Shown one piece after another: positions 28,700 through 39,190 of a stretch of 64,000 bases of DNA. The DNA is from Chloroflexota bacterium (GTDB lineage: Bacteria > Chloroflexota > Anaerolineae > Anaerolineales > E44-bin32): positions 1-64,000 of the forward strand of contig JADFRG010000005.1 in assembly GCA_022561385.1 (NCBI GenBank). Direction: 5' to 3'. The notes under the pieces are model-generated. The model was not told where the DNA came from. It did not search any database and worked only from the letters and a program-made list of their open reading frames with translations. Position numbers and translations under genes: made by a program. How positions within the stretch are numbered: position 1 is the first letter of the stretch; each line of letters begins with the position of its first letter.

Positions 28700-29818
28700 C
28701 TGGGCGCGCCTATGATCCTGGGCGAAAGCCAGAACGCCCAATCCTGGAAAAAGGGGCCGTTCGATTGAACCGCCAGAATGAACTCGACCGAGCTGCCGGC
28801 CACAGACGACAAATCTACCTCGAGGATCCTGAATTCGTCGTCGTAAGTTTCGTCCCATTCTCTGAGCAGCCGCAGCGGCCCCTCGTTCTCTCGATAATTG
28901 AGCTGCATCGTCACATCACATGCGACGGCATTGAACAGGCAACCGATGACCGCATGGAATTCATCGCCCGGCTTGACCTCAAAGGCGGGGTATCGGCCGC
29001 TTATGACGCCGTTATTGATCCACTCCGGGTGGGTGAAAAGCGCGGGTTCGTTTTCGAGTCGGCCATCTTCCAGCTTGGGCGTACTGAGCACCAGGACGAA
29101 ACCTTGCGGGTCGGAATCGGTTCCCGGGCACGATAAGGCGCCCGCGCCGGAGAGCCAGGTGGCGTCGCAGTAATTCTCAACGAAGTCGTACACGACTTCA
29201 GGTATCTGGGCCCCCACAACGATCTGTACGAAGAATGGCTTCTCTCCGCCGTTGCCGAGTCCAAAAATCACTCCGTCGGCAGTTCTCAGCTTCCAATTTC
29301 CGCGATGGGTACCGTCTGCGCCGGGCGCCGTCAGGCTGAGCTTCACATCTACCGAGCTTCCGGGCGGGACTGCGCCCGGAAGCGGGGCCGAGGGTGGGCC
29401 CGCCATGATGTTGCCGTCCTGGAAGACGACGTCGTAGTCGGAGGTCCAGGTGCAGGTGCCCGCGTTTCGCAGCCGCCAGATCTTGTCGAAGGTGTCTCCA
29501 GCAGGAATGTTGGTATTGTCAGGAACGGTAACGTCCTGAACAAAATCTGCTTCGTTGGTGCAGTCCGGAGTAGGAGAATCGGTCGGCAGCAATTCAAGCG
29601 TCGCTGTGGCCGCCGGAGCCACGCCCGGGATTTCCGTGGCCTCCACTGCGGGCTGGGTGGCAGATACCAGGGTGAGCTGAGCAGAAACCGTCTCGGCGGC
29701 CGAGGTGGCCAGCCCATCTCCCTCCGTCTGCTGCTGCAGCCCCGGATAATTGCAAGCCACCAGCAGGGTGAGGAACAAAAGCGTGACGGGAGCTATTTTC
29801 GACATTGGGATTGCGCCC
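28696..29818 (-). CDS. Lipoprotein with NBR1-type Ig-like (FW) domain
   Basis: Lipobox 'FLTLLVAC'; 'TNIPAGDTFDKIWRLRNAGTCTWTSDYDVVFQDGNIMAGPPSAPLPGAVPPGSSVDVKLSLTAPGADGTHRGNWKLRTADG'; start placed near 29818. Confidence 0.82.
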
Positions 29819-29837
29819 ATGAGCCGAATGGAGTTTC

Positions 29838-31205
29838 TCAATTCAAGACCGGAACTGGTACGAGGTCCTGCCTTTCGCCTTCGCTGACGAGCGTTCCGCG
29901 CAAGCTCCATGCGCCAGAATGCTCCACCTTGACACGTACCAGTTCGCCCCTGAGCTCAACGTCCGAATCAAAAAACACGAGCTTGTTTGTTTCAGTGCGG
30001 CCTACCCACTTTCCGCGGCGTTTCTTTTCCACAAGAACGCTGACCTCGCGACCGAGATATCCGACGTTAATTTCGGAGGAAATGTCTTCTTGGAGCTGCT
30101 CCAGCTCCTGGAATCGGCGCATCTTCTCGGCCTCCGGTACGTCGTCGGCCATGCGCCGCGAGGAGACGGTTTGAGGGCGAGGCGAATATCGCGCCAGATG
30201 GGCCACATCCAGCCTGAGCTCGCTCAGCAGGTCATATGTGCGCTGGTATTGGGCTCGGCTCTCGCCAGGAAATCCTACGATGATGTCGGTGGCGATCGAC
30301 CCGTTTGGAAGGCGCGCGCGTATTCGCTTTATCAATTTTCGATAGTCTTCAACGGAATAGCCTCGCTTCATTCGTCGGAGCACTTCGTCGTCACCGGATT
30401 GTGCCGGCACCTCAATATGGGGGCAGATCTTGTCGAGTTCCTGAACGACCGTAAGCAGCTCGTCGGTCATCCAATTTGGGTGGGAGGTTAGAAAGCGAAT
30501 ACGGAGAATATCGTCAATCTCGTTAACCGCACGCAGCAGATCGGCCAGACGAGGGCCATGCGGGACCTCCCTTCCATAGCGGTCTACGATCTGACCCAGC
30601 AGCGTCACCTCGCGGACGCCCTGCGAGGCAAGCGCGCGCACCTCGCCAACGATCTCTCCTAAACTTCGGCTTCGCTCCGCCCCTCTTCGAAAGGGAATGA
30701 TGCAAAAGGTGCAGGCATGGGAGCAGCCGTAAACGACGGGGACATGCGCGGAAATGAGCCGTCCTTGCTCGTGTGCTGGGAGATGGTAATCTCCGTCCAT
30801 CAGCGCGAATCGCTTAGACGTATCGCTTTTTTCGATGGCATGCGCCTCGGTCTGCATCAAGTGTTCGATGAGCGGGGCGGGATCGGAGGGGGGAGAAAAG
30901 ACGTCCACATAAGGGTACCGGCGCTTGAGCTCTGCGCTGCCCTTGACCCCTACCATGCAGCCCATCAAATTGAGGACCATATCTGGCCGCTGTTCTTTGA
31001 GGGGGCGCAGCGAGGTCAACCGTCCATGGGCACGATCCTCCGCGCTCTGACGCACGACGCAGGTATTGAGCACCACGACGTCCGCTTGTTCCGCCACCTG
31101 CGTAGGGAGATAGCCTAGTCGTTCGAGCTCTGATGCCACCCGCTGAGAATCGGCCACGTTCATCTGACAGCCGGCGGTCCATATGTGGTACAGCATGCGC
31201 GACAT
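29838..31205 (-). CDS. miaB: tRNA-2-methylthio-N6-dimethylallyladenosine synthase (MiaB)
   Basis: 'GCQMNVADSQRVASEL', 'YGCSHACTFCIIPFRRGAERSRSLGEIVGEVRALASQGVREVTLLGQIVDRYG', TRAM domain. Confidence 0.95.
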   Translation of the reverse strand: MSRMLYHIWTAGCQMNVADSQRVASELERLGYLPTQVAEQADVVVLNTCVVRQSAEDRAHGRLTSLRPLKEQRPDMVLNLMGCMVGVKGSAELKRRYPYVDVFSPPSDPAPLIEHLMQTEAHAIEKSDTSKRFALMDGDYHLPAHEQGRLISAHVPVVYGCSHACTFCIIPFRRGAERSRSLGEIVGEVRALASQGVREVTLLGQIVDRYGREVPHGPRLADLLRAVNEIDDILRIRFLTSHPNWMTDELLTVVQELDKICPHIEVPAQSGDDEVLRRMKRGYSVEDYRKLIKRIRARLPNGSIATDIIVGFPGESRAQYQRTYDLLSELRLDVAHLARYSPRPQTVSSRRMADDVPEAEKMRRFQELEQLQEDISSEINVGYLGREVSVLVEKKRRGKWVGRTETNKLVFFDSDVELRGELVRVKVEHSGAWSLRGTLVSEGERQDLVPVPVLN

Positions 31206-31229
31206 TATACTGGAGCCACCTTGAGGCAC

Positions 31230-32135
31230 ATGCCAAAGCACCGTACGGGCTATTTATTGACCGCGGCTGTGCTGGTGGCCCTTTCGGCCGGCTGCGCCCA
31301 GCGGACGCCCATTCCAACTGCAGAACCGCCCATTCCCACCTCCACATCCGCTCCCACGGCTGACCCAACCCAGATAATCGCGACCCAGAAGGCCCCGACG
31401 GAAATAGTTATCGATAGGTGCGTGGAGACGGTCGGCTCCGTGCAGGCAGGCGCGTATCGCGGCATCGCCGTGGCGCAGGACATCCCCTACACCCTCTATC
31501 TACCGCCCTGCTACAACGCACAGGACCAGAATTATCCCACCCTGTATCTGCTGCACGGTTACCCTTACGACGAGGCGCACTGGCAGGAGCTGGGCGCGGT
31601 CGAGATTGCGGACGAACAAATTCAGAGCGGGGAGTGGCCTCCCATCATCATGGTTATGCCACTGCAGCCGGAGCCCTTATTTCGGGGCTCCGACGGCGGG
31701 CCGGGATCCTACGAATCGGAGCTGCTCGATGGTTTGATGCCGTTTATAGAGAAAAACTACCGCAGCGACCGGTCCGCAAGGGCCCTGGCAGGCATATCGC
31801 GGGGAGGCGTTTGGGCGCTCGAAATCGCATTTCGTAATCCGGATAGGTTTGGAACTGTGGCTGCGCTGAGCCCGGCACTGGCGGTCAACAGCGCCCGTCC
31901 CCCTTACGACCCCTTTGAAATCATCTCCAACTCGGATCGGTTCCCTCGAAACATTCTGCTGCTGGCAGGCGATGAGGATTGGGCGGCCGTAGAAACGAAG
32001 AAGCTGAGTCAGACCTTGAGCGAAGCTGGGGTAGAAAATAGGCTCCAAATTTCAGCCGGAAACCACTCCGATGAGACGTGGGCCGCCGTTCTGGCAGATG
32101 TGCTTCGTTTCCTTGCCCTGCGGGCAGGCTCCTAG
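31230..32135 (+). CDS. Putative esterase (esterase D-like) lipoprotein
   Basis: Lipobox 'ALSAGC'; 'YPTLYLLHGYPYDEAHWQ', 'ALAGISRGGVWALEIAFRNPDRFGTVAALSPAL'. Confidence 0.87.
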   Translation: MPKHRTGYLLTAAVLVALSAGCAQRTPIPTAEPPIPTSTSAPTADPTQIIATQKAPTEIVIDRCVETVGSVQAGAYRGIAVAQDIPYTLYLPPCYNAQDQNYPTLYLLHGYPYDEAHWQELGAVEIADEQIQSGEWPPIIMVMPLQPEPLFRGSDGGPGSYESELLDGLMPFIEKNYRSDRSARALAGISRGGVWALEIAFRNPDRFGTVAALSPALAVNSARPPYDPFEIISNSDRFPRNILLLAGDEDWAAVETKKLSQTLSEAGVENRLQISAGNHSDETWAAVLADVLRFLALRAGS

Positions 32136-32184
32136 CGCCCCCAAAGCTTGTTTCGAGTACAATGGCCGCGCTGGGGGACCATGG

Positions 32185-32880
32185 ATGACGGAGGATGATC
32201 GTTCTGCGGCGGAAGTAATCGACGCATATCGGCGAAGGCGCGAACGCATGGTTCCGTTTATGCTGGGAGCGCTGGCGGTTGTGCTCTTGGTCGTGGGGGC
32301 ATTTTTAGTCGTCATCTGGTTTACGGGCGACAGTCCTCCCGGCCTCCCCGCATTTCTGCGCTCCGACACCGAAACGCCTGAGCCCAGCCGCACTCCACGG
32401 CCACCTACCGTCACACTAGAACCATCGCGGACGTCCGAGCCGTCGGATACGCCGCTCCCCGAAGGACCCCTAACCTATATCGTCGAAGAGGGCGATTCGC
32501 TGGACTCTATTGCCGAACAATTTGGGGTCACAATCGACCAGTTGATTGTGGCCAACAACCTGGTGGATCCGAATAATATCGGAGTCGGATCGCAGTTGAT
32601 CATCCCCGATCCAGACGCAGATCTCCCGACGGAAACGCCACTGCCGGAAACGCTGGTGCCGGGTTCGACGATCGAATACGTGGTTAAGTCGGGCGACAAT
32701 CTTCTAGCAATCGCCGAGCGCTTCAACAGTACGATCGAAGCCATTGCGGAGGCCAATGACGTGGATCCGGCGGATGTGCTCTTCGTAGGTCTGAGGCTGA
32801 TTATTCCGGTGAACATCGTCACCCCCGTGCCAACCGATACACCTAGTCCCTTCACCGCCACCCCAACCCGGCTACCCTAA
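32185..32880 (+). CDS. Membrane-anchored protein with two LysM domains
   Basis: TM helix then 'YIVEEGDSLDSIAEQFGVTIDQLIVANNLVDPNNIGVGSQLIIP' and 'YVVKSGDNLLAIAERFNSTIEAIAEANDVDPADVLFVGLRLIIP'. Confidence 0.92.
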   Translation: MTEDDRSAAEVIDAYRRRRERMVPFMLGALAVVLLVVGAFLVVIWFTGDSPPGLPAFLRSDTETPEPSRTPRPPTVTLEPSRTSEPSDTPLPEGPLTYIVEEGDSLDSIAEQFGVTIDQLIVANNLVDPNNIGVGSQLIIPDPDADLPTETPLPETLVPGSTIEYVVKSGDNLLAIAERFNSTIEAIAEANDVDPADVLFVGLRLIIPVNIVTPVPTDTPSPFTATPTRLP

Positions 32881-32978
32881 CGCGTCCATTGGCCTACACA
32901 ACAGTCGGTAACTCGGTCCGGATGTTCGGCGCGAGCGCACGGAATTTGCTTCGCGCGATCCATATCCGACACGTTAGC

Positions 32979-34124
32979 CTAAGAGCGACCTTGGGCGACC
33001 TCGATGGCGGACAAGATTTCGGCCACCACCTCGGAATCTTGTTCCGTCTCCGAAGCGGCTCGCAGTGCTGCAACCTCTCCCAACTGGCCTAAGGCCCAGG
33101 CGGCGTGGGCGCGCGGGATGGGGTCGCCCCCTTCGGAAAGCAGCCTCACCAGACCCGGAACGCTCGAACGATCCTCCGAGTTGGCGGCGGCCAAGGCCGC
33201 GTTGCGCAGCAGTCCGGCATGTTTGGCCCGCTTTAGCGGGCTCTTGCTGAGATTGTCCCGATAAGCTTCCGGCGAGAGCTGAAGAAAATCCCGCGGGTGG
33301 AGCTCCTGGAGGTACGGTCGGGCCTGGAAAGCCAGATCCGTTGTGGGTTCGGCGAAGCGAATGTTCCAGGGACAGACCTGCTGGCAGATGTCGCAACCAA
33401 ATACCCACTCGCCAGTTGACGAGCGGAGTTCATCCGGAACGGCGCCCTTTAGCTCGATCGTGAGGTAGGAAATGCACCGGGTGGCGTCGAGCGTACGATC
33501 TGGAAGAATGCACTCCGTAGGGCAGGCCTCGATGCACAACGTACATTCCCCACAATGATCGGTTTTTATCGGCTCGTCTGGCACCAGCGGCAGGTCAAGC
33601 AGTAATTCTGCCAGGAAGAAGTAGGAGCCGTGTTGGGGGCTGATCAGGCAAGTGTTCTTGCCGATCCAACCCAGACCGGCCCGCTGTGCTAGCTCGCGCT
33701 CCATGAGCGGGCCGGTATCGGTGTAATAGCGGTTGTGGATCTTTCGACCGAGCCGGGCTTCTATGTTGAGGACCAGCTGCTTTAGCCGATCAATAAGCAC
33801 CTCGTGATAGTCGTCGCCCACCGCGTAGGCGGCCACCCCGCTGTGGGTGGGTTGCCGGGGGAGGTAATTCGCTGCCAGAACCAGGATCGACTGGCATTCT
33901 GGCAGGATTTCAATCGGGTTCGCCCGGCGATGCCGCGCCCGATCGGTGGCAAGGTAGGCCATCTCCCCATGGTGGCCCTTTTCGAGCCAATTCTCGTATA
34001 CCTCGAGGTGCGGAGGCGGTGCGGGCGAGGTGACACCCACCAGCGAGAATCCGAGCCGCCGTGCCTCGGCTTTAATGAACTCGGTTAACTGGTGAGGTTG
34101 CTCTTTATCGAACTCTTGGGCCAT
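32979..34124 (-). CDS. queG: Epoxyqueuosine reductase
   Basis: 'YTDTGPLMERELAQRAGLGWIGKNTCLIS', ferredoxin motifs 'CGECTLCIEACPTECI' and 'CDICQQVCPWN', C-terminal HEAT-like repeats. Confidence 0.95.
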   Translation of the reverse strand: MAQEFDKEQPHQLTEFIKAEARRLGFSLVGVTSPAPPPHLEVYENWLEKGHHGEMAYLATDRARHRRANPIEILPECQSILVLAANYLPRQPTHSGVAAYAVGDDYHEVLIDRLKQLVLNIEARLGRKIHNRYYTDTGPLMERELAQRAGLGWIGKNTCLISPQHGSYFFLAELLLDLPLVPDEPIKTDHCGECTLCIEACPTECILPDRTLDATRCISYLTIELKGAVPDELRSSTGEWVFGCDICQQVCPWNIRFAEPTTDLAFQARPYLQELHPRDFLQLSPEAYRDNLSKSPLKRAKHAGLLRNAALAAANSEDRSSVPGLVRLLSEGGDPIPRAHAAWALGQLGEVAALRAASETEQDSEVVAEILSAIEVAQGRS

Positions 34125-34287
34125 GTTCAGGAATTCGAGATAGCATACTCTAGCAGATACACGAAGGAAGTGTGCCTCCGTCTAACGGCTCTCTTAGGGT
34201 ATTGTGATGCGGCTCACGATAGAATTCACACTGGCGATCAGGCGACACTTCGTAGGAAAGGCAGCTTAAGGTAATCGGGCGAGCGAT

Positions 34288-35691
34288 ATGAGACGGAGAC
34301 TCTGGATACCCCTGCTGATCGGCGGAGTCCTTATTGTGGGATTATTCATCGCTCGATCCGGCCCCGAGCCCGAGCTCGCATCGGAACGTACGGCCGTGGT
34401 CGCGACCGGACCGCTTCAAGTGTGGGTCACGGGAACGGGAAAGGTCCAACCCGCTGCACAAGCGGAACTGTCCTTCAAATCCGCGGGCACGCTGGGGGAA
34501 CTTGCGGCTGAGGTGGGACAGGAGGTCAAGGCCGGGCAAATCCTTGCCGCGTTAGATCCGGGCTCACTTGACGCGAGTTTATTGGGAGCGGAGGCGGACC
34601 TTATTGCCGCTCAGCGAGCTCTCCAGGACATTTTGGACGGTCCCACCGAGCAGCAATTCGCGCAGGCCGAGATGGGCCTGGCACAGGCCAGAGATGACCT
34701 CAGAATTGCGGAATACAGGTGGAACAATCAACAGGAAGGCCGGCGCGCGAGTTCTGACACGATCCGTGGGGCGGAAGCGCGTCTGACACTCGCGCAGATT
34801 GAAGTGGATCAAGCCTCGGCGGAATACAATGCGCTTTCCGGCCTGCCTTCCGATAACGCGGCCAAATCGCTGGCGCTTACGAAGCTGGTGGGCGCGCGCG
34901 CGGACCGAGATTCGGCGCTGCGCAATGTCAACTGGTACACGGGCCGCCCCACCGAAATTCAGCAGGCACTGCTGGATTCTGAGCTCGCGGTGGCTCAGGC
35001 TGACTTGCTGCAAACCGAGCAGGACCTGGCGGACCTCAAGGCCGGACCTAAGCCGGAGGACGTCGCCTCCGCCCGGGCCAGTTTGCGCGCGGCCCAGGCC
35101 GTAGTCGATCAAGCGCAGTTGATTTCACCAATCGATGGCACCGTGATGTCCGTGAAGCATGGGATTGGGGATAGCATCGTCCCCGGGGAAGTCGAAATTG
35201 TAGTTGCCGATCTGACCGTACTCCACATCGTCACGAATGTGGATGAACTAGATGTCGCCGATACTGCCATGGGTCAGTTGGTCGAGATTACCTTGGATGC
35301 CCTGCCGAACCTGGTGCTTGAGGGTTCCGTGGCCGGAATCGATCTCGCGCCGAAAGTTGGAACCACCAACACCCAATATCCCGTTCGAGTTGAGCTGGAG
35401 GCCCAGGATATTCTTGCGCGGGTCGGGATGACCGCCGCATTGAGCATTCTCGTCGCCGATAAGCAGGAGGCGGTGCTTGTCCCCAATTGGGCTCTGGGCT
35501 TTGACCCGGAAAAAGGCGAAATCTTCGTCTTTGTAGTGGATGGAGAAAATCGGGAGCGAAGAACGCTGGTGCTTGGGCTGCGGAACGACACCTACAGTGA
35601 GGTGCTTTCTGGGCTAGAGCCCGGGGAAATCCTTAGTGCTTCCATCGAGGATCGACCGCGCGGGAATGGAGGTTTCTTCTTCGGTGGCTGA
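34288..35691 (+). CDS. HlyD/MacA-like periplasmic adaptor (efflux membrane-fusion protein)
   Basis: 'GTGKVQPAAQAELSFKSAGTLGELAAEVGQEVKAGQILAALD', coiled-coil, 'ISPIDGTVMSVKHGIGDSIVPG'. Confidence 0.92.
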   Translation: MRRRLWIPLLIGGVLIVGLFIARSGPEPELASERTAVVATGPLQVWVTGTGKVQPAAQAELSFKSAGTLGELAAEVGQEVKAGQILAALDPGSLDASLLGAEADLIAAQRALQDILDGPTEQQFAQAEMGLAQARDDLRIAEYRWNNQQEGRRASSDTIRGAEARLTLAQIEVDQASAEYNALSGLPSDNAAKSLALTKLVGARADRDSALRNVNWYTGRPTEIQQALLDSELAVAQADLLQTEQDLADLKAGPKPEDVASARASLRAAQAVVDQAQLISPIDGTVMSVKHGIGDSIVPGEVEIVVADLTVLHIVTNVDELDVADTAMGQLVEITLDALPNLVLEGSVAGIDLAPKVGTTNTQYPVRVELEAQDILARVGMTAALSILVADKQEAVLVPNWALGFDPEKGEIFVFVVDGENRERRTLVLGLRNDTYSEVLSGLEPGEILSASIEDRPRGNGGFFFGG

Positions 35692-36451
35692 TAGCCAAAA
35701 CGGAGCCGTAATTGCGGTCAAGGACCTTACGCGCACTTATTTGCTCGGGGATGTCGAAGTCAGAGCGCTTCGCGGGGTCTCTTTTGATCTTCGGGCCGGC
35801 GCGCTGCTGACCGTCATGGGACCTTCGGGTTCTGGCAAATCCACCCTCATGAATCTTCTGGGCTGTCTGGACACCCCCGATTCTGGAAGTTATCTTCTCG
35901 AGGGCGAAGATGTGGGCCGGTTAAACGACGACCAATTGGCACGTATCAGAAGCCAGCGTATTGGATTTGTGTTTCAAACTTTCAACCTCCTCGCTCGCAC
36001 CAGTGCACGGGCCAACTGTGAGCTGCCTATGCTTTATGCCGGCGTGCCCATCGACGAGCGCCACGAACGTGCGGAGCGGGCGCTGGAAATGGTCGGGCTT
36101 GCAGATCGGATGGACCACCATCCCAACGAGCTCTCCGGCGGTCAGCAGCAGCGGGTGGCCATCGCGCGGGCGCTGGTCAATGATCCCGCCATAATCTTGG
36201 CCGACGAGCCGACCGGCAATTTGGACAGCAAGTCCGGCATAGAAGTGATCCGAATCCTGCAGGGCCTCAATCGGAATGAAGGGATCACGGTCCTGTTGGT
36301 GAGCCACGATCCTTTTATCGCACGGCACACCGATCGTATCATCCGCCTGCAAGATGGTCGGATCGTGGCCGACGAAAGAGTACCTCACCCTCTGGTAGCC
36401 GGGGAGAGCCAGCGTCCTTCCGAGCTCGACTTGGAAGAGGAAGTCGCCTGA
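35666..36451 (+). CDS. ABC transporter ATP-binding protein (MacB/LolD-like)
   Basis: Walker A '[15 protein letters not shown]', signature 'LSGGQQQRVAIARALVNDPAIILADEPTGNLDSKSG'. Confidence 0.97.
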   Translation: MEVSSSVADSQNGAVIAVKDLTRTYLLGDVEVRALRGVSFDLRAGALLTVMGPSGSGKSTLMNLLGCLDTPDSGSYLLEGEDVGRLNDDQLARIRSQRIGFVFQTFNLLARTSARANCELPMLYAGVPIDERHERAERALEMVGLADRMDHHPNELSGGQQQRVAIARALVNDPAIILADEPTGNLDSKSGIEVIRILQGLNRNEGITVLLVSHDPFIARHTDRIIRLQDGRIVADERVPHPLVAGESQRPSELDLEEEVA

Positions 36452-36453
36452 CC

Positions 36454-37698
36454 ATGGGTATTCTCGAGAGCGCGCAGGTGGCGCTGCGGGCGCTCGCCTC
36501 CAACAAGCTCCGGTCGGCGCTGACAATGCTGGGAATTATTATCGGTGTCGGGGCGGTGGTGACCCTGATGTCGGCCGGCAACGCGGTCCAAGATTTCATA
36601 ACCGATCAGTTCCGGAGCATCGGCTCCAATCTGTTGTTCGTCGCGCCCGGAACGTTCCAGACTCAGCGTGGCCCAGGGTCAGCACCATCGGGGAAGGGAC
36701 TGACCAACGGCGACGCGTACGCCTTGCTCGATCCATTTCTGGCGCCCGATGTGGCGGCCATTGCGCTCGAACTCACTGGCTCGGACGTGGTGAGCAATGG
36801 CGCGGAGGAGGCGTTTTTGTCCATCTCGGGAGTGAGCCCGAACTTTGCGGAATTGAGGAACGCCAAGCTCAGCGCAGGGCGTTTCTTCGATATAGGAGAT
36901 CAGGTGGCCGAATCGCGCGTGGCGGTGATTGGGCCGCTTGTAGTGGACGAACTATTTCCTGAAAACGCGCTTCCTATCGACGGGCAGATCCGTATTGGAG
37001 AGGTAGCATTTCGAGTGATTGGGACCCTCGAATCCAGGGGAGGGTCCGCCTTCTCTAACGATGACAATGTCGTCTATGTCCCTCTCTCGACCGCTCAGAC
37101 CCGCGTATTTCCCTCCCGCGGAAGCCGGGGAGATTTCCAAATCTCCGTAATCTATGTACAGGCGGCCAGTGAGGATCGGGCTGGCGCCGCGGCCGAGCAG
37201 ATCGAGAGGATATTACGCCAGCGACATGAAATCTTGCCCGGTGAGGACGACGATTTCACCGTCATCAGCCAGGCCGAGATCTTGGCCTCCGCAGGGGACG
37301 TCCTGGGGGTCATCACCGTCTTCCTGGGCGCGATCGCCGCCATTTCGCTGCTCGTTGGCGGAATCGGGATCATGAACATCATGCTGGTGTCCGTTACGGA
37401 GCGAACTCGAGAGATTGGGTTGCGCAAGGCGCTCGGCGCACGCAAGCGCGACATCCGCAATCAGTTCCTGATCGAGAGCGTTGTGCTGGCGGTGGTCGGC
37501 GGAACGATCGGGGTGGTGTTGGGGCTGCTGGGAACGTTGGTCATCGGCCTGCTCGCCTCGGATCTAAATCCCACGCTATCTCTGCAGGCAGTAGCACTCG
37601 CTACAGGTTTTTCGGCATTGGTGGGACTCTTCTTCGGAATCTACCCCGCCACGCGTGCCGCGGCGCTGAATCCCATTGATGCGCTTCGGTACGAGTAG
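36454..37698 (+). CDS. ABC transporter permease (MacB-like, FtsX domain)
   Basis: 'ALRALASNKLRSALTMLGIIIGVGAVVTLMSAGNAVQ' and C-terminal FtsX 'GGIGIMNIMLVSVTERTREIGLRKALGARKRDI'. Confidence 0.95.
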   Translation: MGILESAQVALRALASNKLRSALTMLGIIIGVGAVVTLMSAGNAVQDFITDQFRSIGSNLLFVAPGTFQTQRGPGSAPSGKGLTNGDAYALLDPFLAPDVAAIALELTGSDVVSNGAEEAFLSISGVSPNFAELRNAKLSAGRFFDIGDQVAESRVAVIGPLVVDELFPENALPIDGQIRIGEVAFRVIGTLESRGGSAFSNDDNVVYVPLSTAQTRVFPSRGSRGDFQISVIYVQAASEDRAGAAAEQIERILRQRHEILPGEDDDFTVISQAEILASAGDVLGVITVFLGAIAAISLLVGGIGIMNIMLVSVTERTREIGLRKALGARKRDIRNQFLIESVVLAVVGGTIGVVLGLLGTLVIGLLASDLNPTLSLQAVALATGFSALVGLFFGIYPATRAAALNPIDALRYE

Positions 37699-37806
37699 TC
37701 CCACGCTAGCACACTCCGCGATCCCCTATTCAATCAATGCTACTGGAGCTTCGATCTCGATCATCTTGGAAAACCTCAAGCCACACGCACTGCTTAATCA
37801 GGAATT

Positions 37807-38262
37807 TTATGCCGCCTGAGCTGCGCCGCGGGCACGGATCAGATCAACCAGATTCCAAATGAGGAAAACCAAGGACACAAATCCGAGGAGCGAGTACTGA
37901 ATGATGGTGTAGACGGCTGACCGAGGATCGATGAAATCCACGCCGAGTTGATTGATCAGTTGTAAGTTGTCGAGGTTGGCGGCTATCGCGGAGGCGGAAA
38001 TTACTAGGAAAACAAGCGGGCCGAAAACTGAGATCATCACCATCAGGCGCGAACCTCGTTCTGGCCGTTGATCGAGTGAACTGACTGCGAAACGGTGAAG
38101 ATATGAATTTGGAAACAGGCCTGCAGCCAGAATAACCGCTAAGATCAGCATGAGGAGTCGCATCACTAAGGCCGTACTAGAAAACGGGTTGAGCGCACTA
38201 AAGCTAAGCAAAATGCCGCCCATTGCGAACACCCAGATCAACGTCCGCCGCGCCACTTTCAA
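37807..38262 (-). CDS. Small multi-TM protein, tandem paralog A
   Basis: ~4 TM; shares 'AAGLFPNSYLHRF...DQRPERGSRL' and C-terminal 'NLVDLIRARGAAQA' with the two ORFs upstream. Confidence 0.8.
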   Translation of the reverse strand: MKVARRTLIWVFAMGGILLSFSALNPFSSTALVMRLLMLILAVILAAGLFPNSYLHRFAVSSLDQRPERGSRLMVMISVFGPLVFLVISASAIAANLDNLQLINQLGVDFIDPRSAVYTIIQYSLLGFVSLVFLIWNLVDLIRARGAAQAA

Positions 38263-38329
38263 GACCCCACTCGTCTGTACCCACCTCCTACGAGAATTCT
38301 GAAATCGGCCACCTTAAATACTCCAAGAA

Positions 38330-38398
38330 TTATCGCTCCAATTGTGGCTTGAGGATTCGGCCCGTGTGAGAGGGCTTATTCATGACGATCTGCTCGCG
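38330..38398 (-). pseudogene. Degenerate relic of the uvrA 3' end (copy 1)
   Basis: Minus-strand translation 'REQIVMNKPSHTGRILKPQLER*' versus the UvrA terminus '[22 protein letters not shown]'; ungapped, stop codon aligned; about 47/69 nt identical by hand count. Confidence 0.85.
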
Positions 38399-38459
38399 TA
38401 AGCTGTCCCTACGGTGCATGTTGGGGCGCCGGTGCTCTTTTCCGAAAGAGCCTACCGGA

Positions 38460-38927
38460 TCATGTGGCTTGAGCCGAAGACCTCGCCCTAAGTAGATCGA
38501 AGGCATTCCAGACAAATAGTACTAATGCAGCAATTCCGAGAACGCTGAAGTGGACGAAGTTATACCGAACTTCCCGACTATCAATAAAGCTGAGATCTAG
38601 TTCTTGAATCAGTTGCAACATGTAGATCCGATCATAAGCACCGAGAGAAGCCGCTACGCCGATGAATAGCGGGCCTCCGATTGCAATTATGGCAATGAGA
38701 GTGAAGGATCCACGCTCGGGGCGATTGACGAGGGAATCGATAAATTTGTGGATGTAGGAACCGGGTATCAATCCAGCTGCAAGCACCGCAATGGGAACCA
38801 GCGGGATGAGCCTAACGTATAAGCTCGTGTCGCTGTGCGGATTGAACACACCGAACGCCATCGTTACAATGGCGAGAATCGAGATCCCAACCAATAAGCG
38901 TCGGGTCAACCTCGCATAAATATCCAT
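38460..38927 (-). CDS. Small multi-TM protein, tandem paralog B
   Basis: 'AAGLIPGSYIHKFIDSLVNRPERGSFTL', 'GAYDRIYMLQLIQELDLSFIDSREVRYN', C-terminal 'NAFDLLRARSSAQAT'. Confidence 0.82.
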   Translation of the reverse strand: MDIYARLTRRLLVGISILAIVTMAFGVFNPHSDTSLYVRLIPLVPIAVLAAGLIPGSYIHKFIDSLVNRPERGSFTLIAIIAIGGPLFIGVAASLGAYDRIYMLQLIQELDLSFIDSREVRYNFVHFSVLGIAALVLFVWNAFDLLRARSSAQAT

Positions 38928-38939
38928 AGTCGCCTTCCT

Positions 38940-39143
38940 CTAGGGCTCATTGTAAACTTGGTCCTTGATAGAGCTAAATAGCTCTTCTGCTTCCCGGCTT
39001 GAATTACTTAGGCGGGTGGCAGCATCCGAACGATTGCTAAATCCCTGCAGGCCGGTTGCGATCGAAACCCCGGTGAGTCCCCAAAAAGCGGTCGTGCTCA
39101 AAGCGTCACTGGCCCAATTGGGCGGGATGACTTCAGGAATCAT
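38940..39143 (-). pseudogene. C-terminal remnant of a duplicated secreted protein (paralog of 39715-40491)
   Basis: 'SNRSDAATRLSNSSREAEELFSSIKDQVYNEP' versus 'ANKDRSDAAKSYRDSGREAEELFGSIKDEVTNNQ'; no signal peptide and no central domain. Confidence 0.75.
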
Positions 39144-39190
39144 GACGATCGTCCGATTTATGAAGTTGGGGTCATTGACTTATTAGCTGT

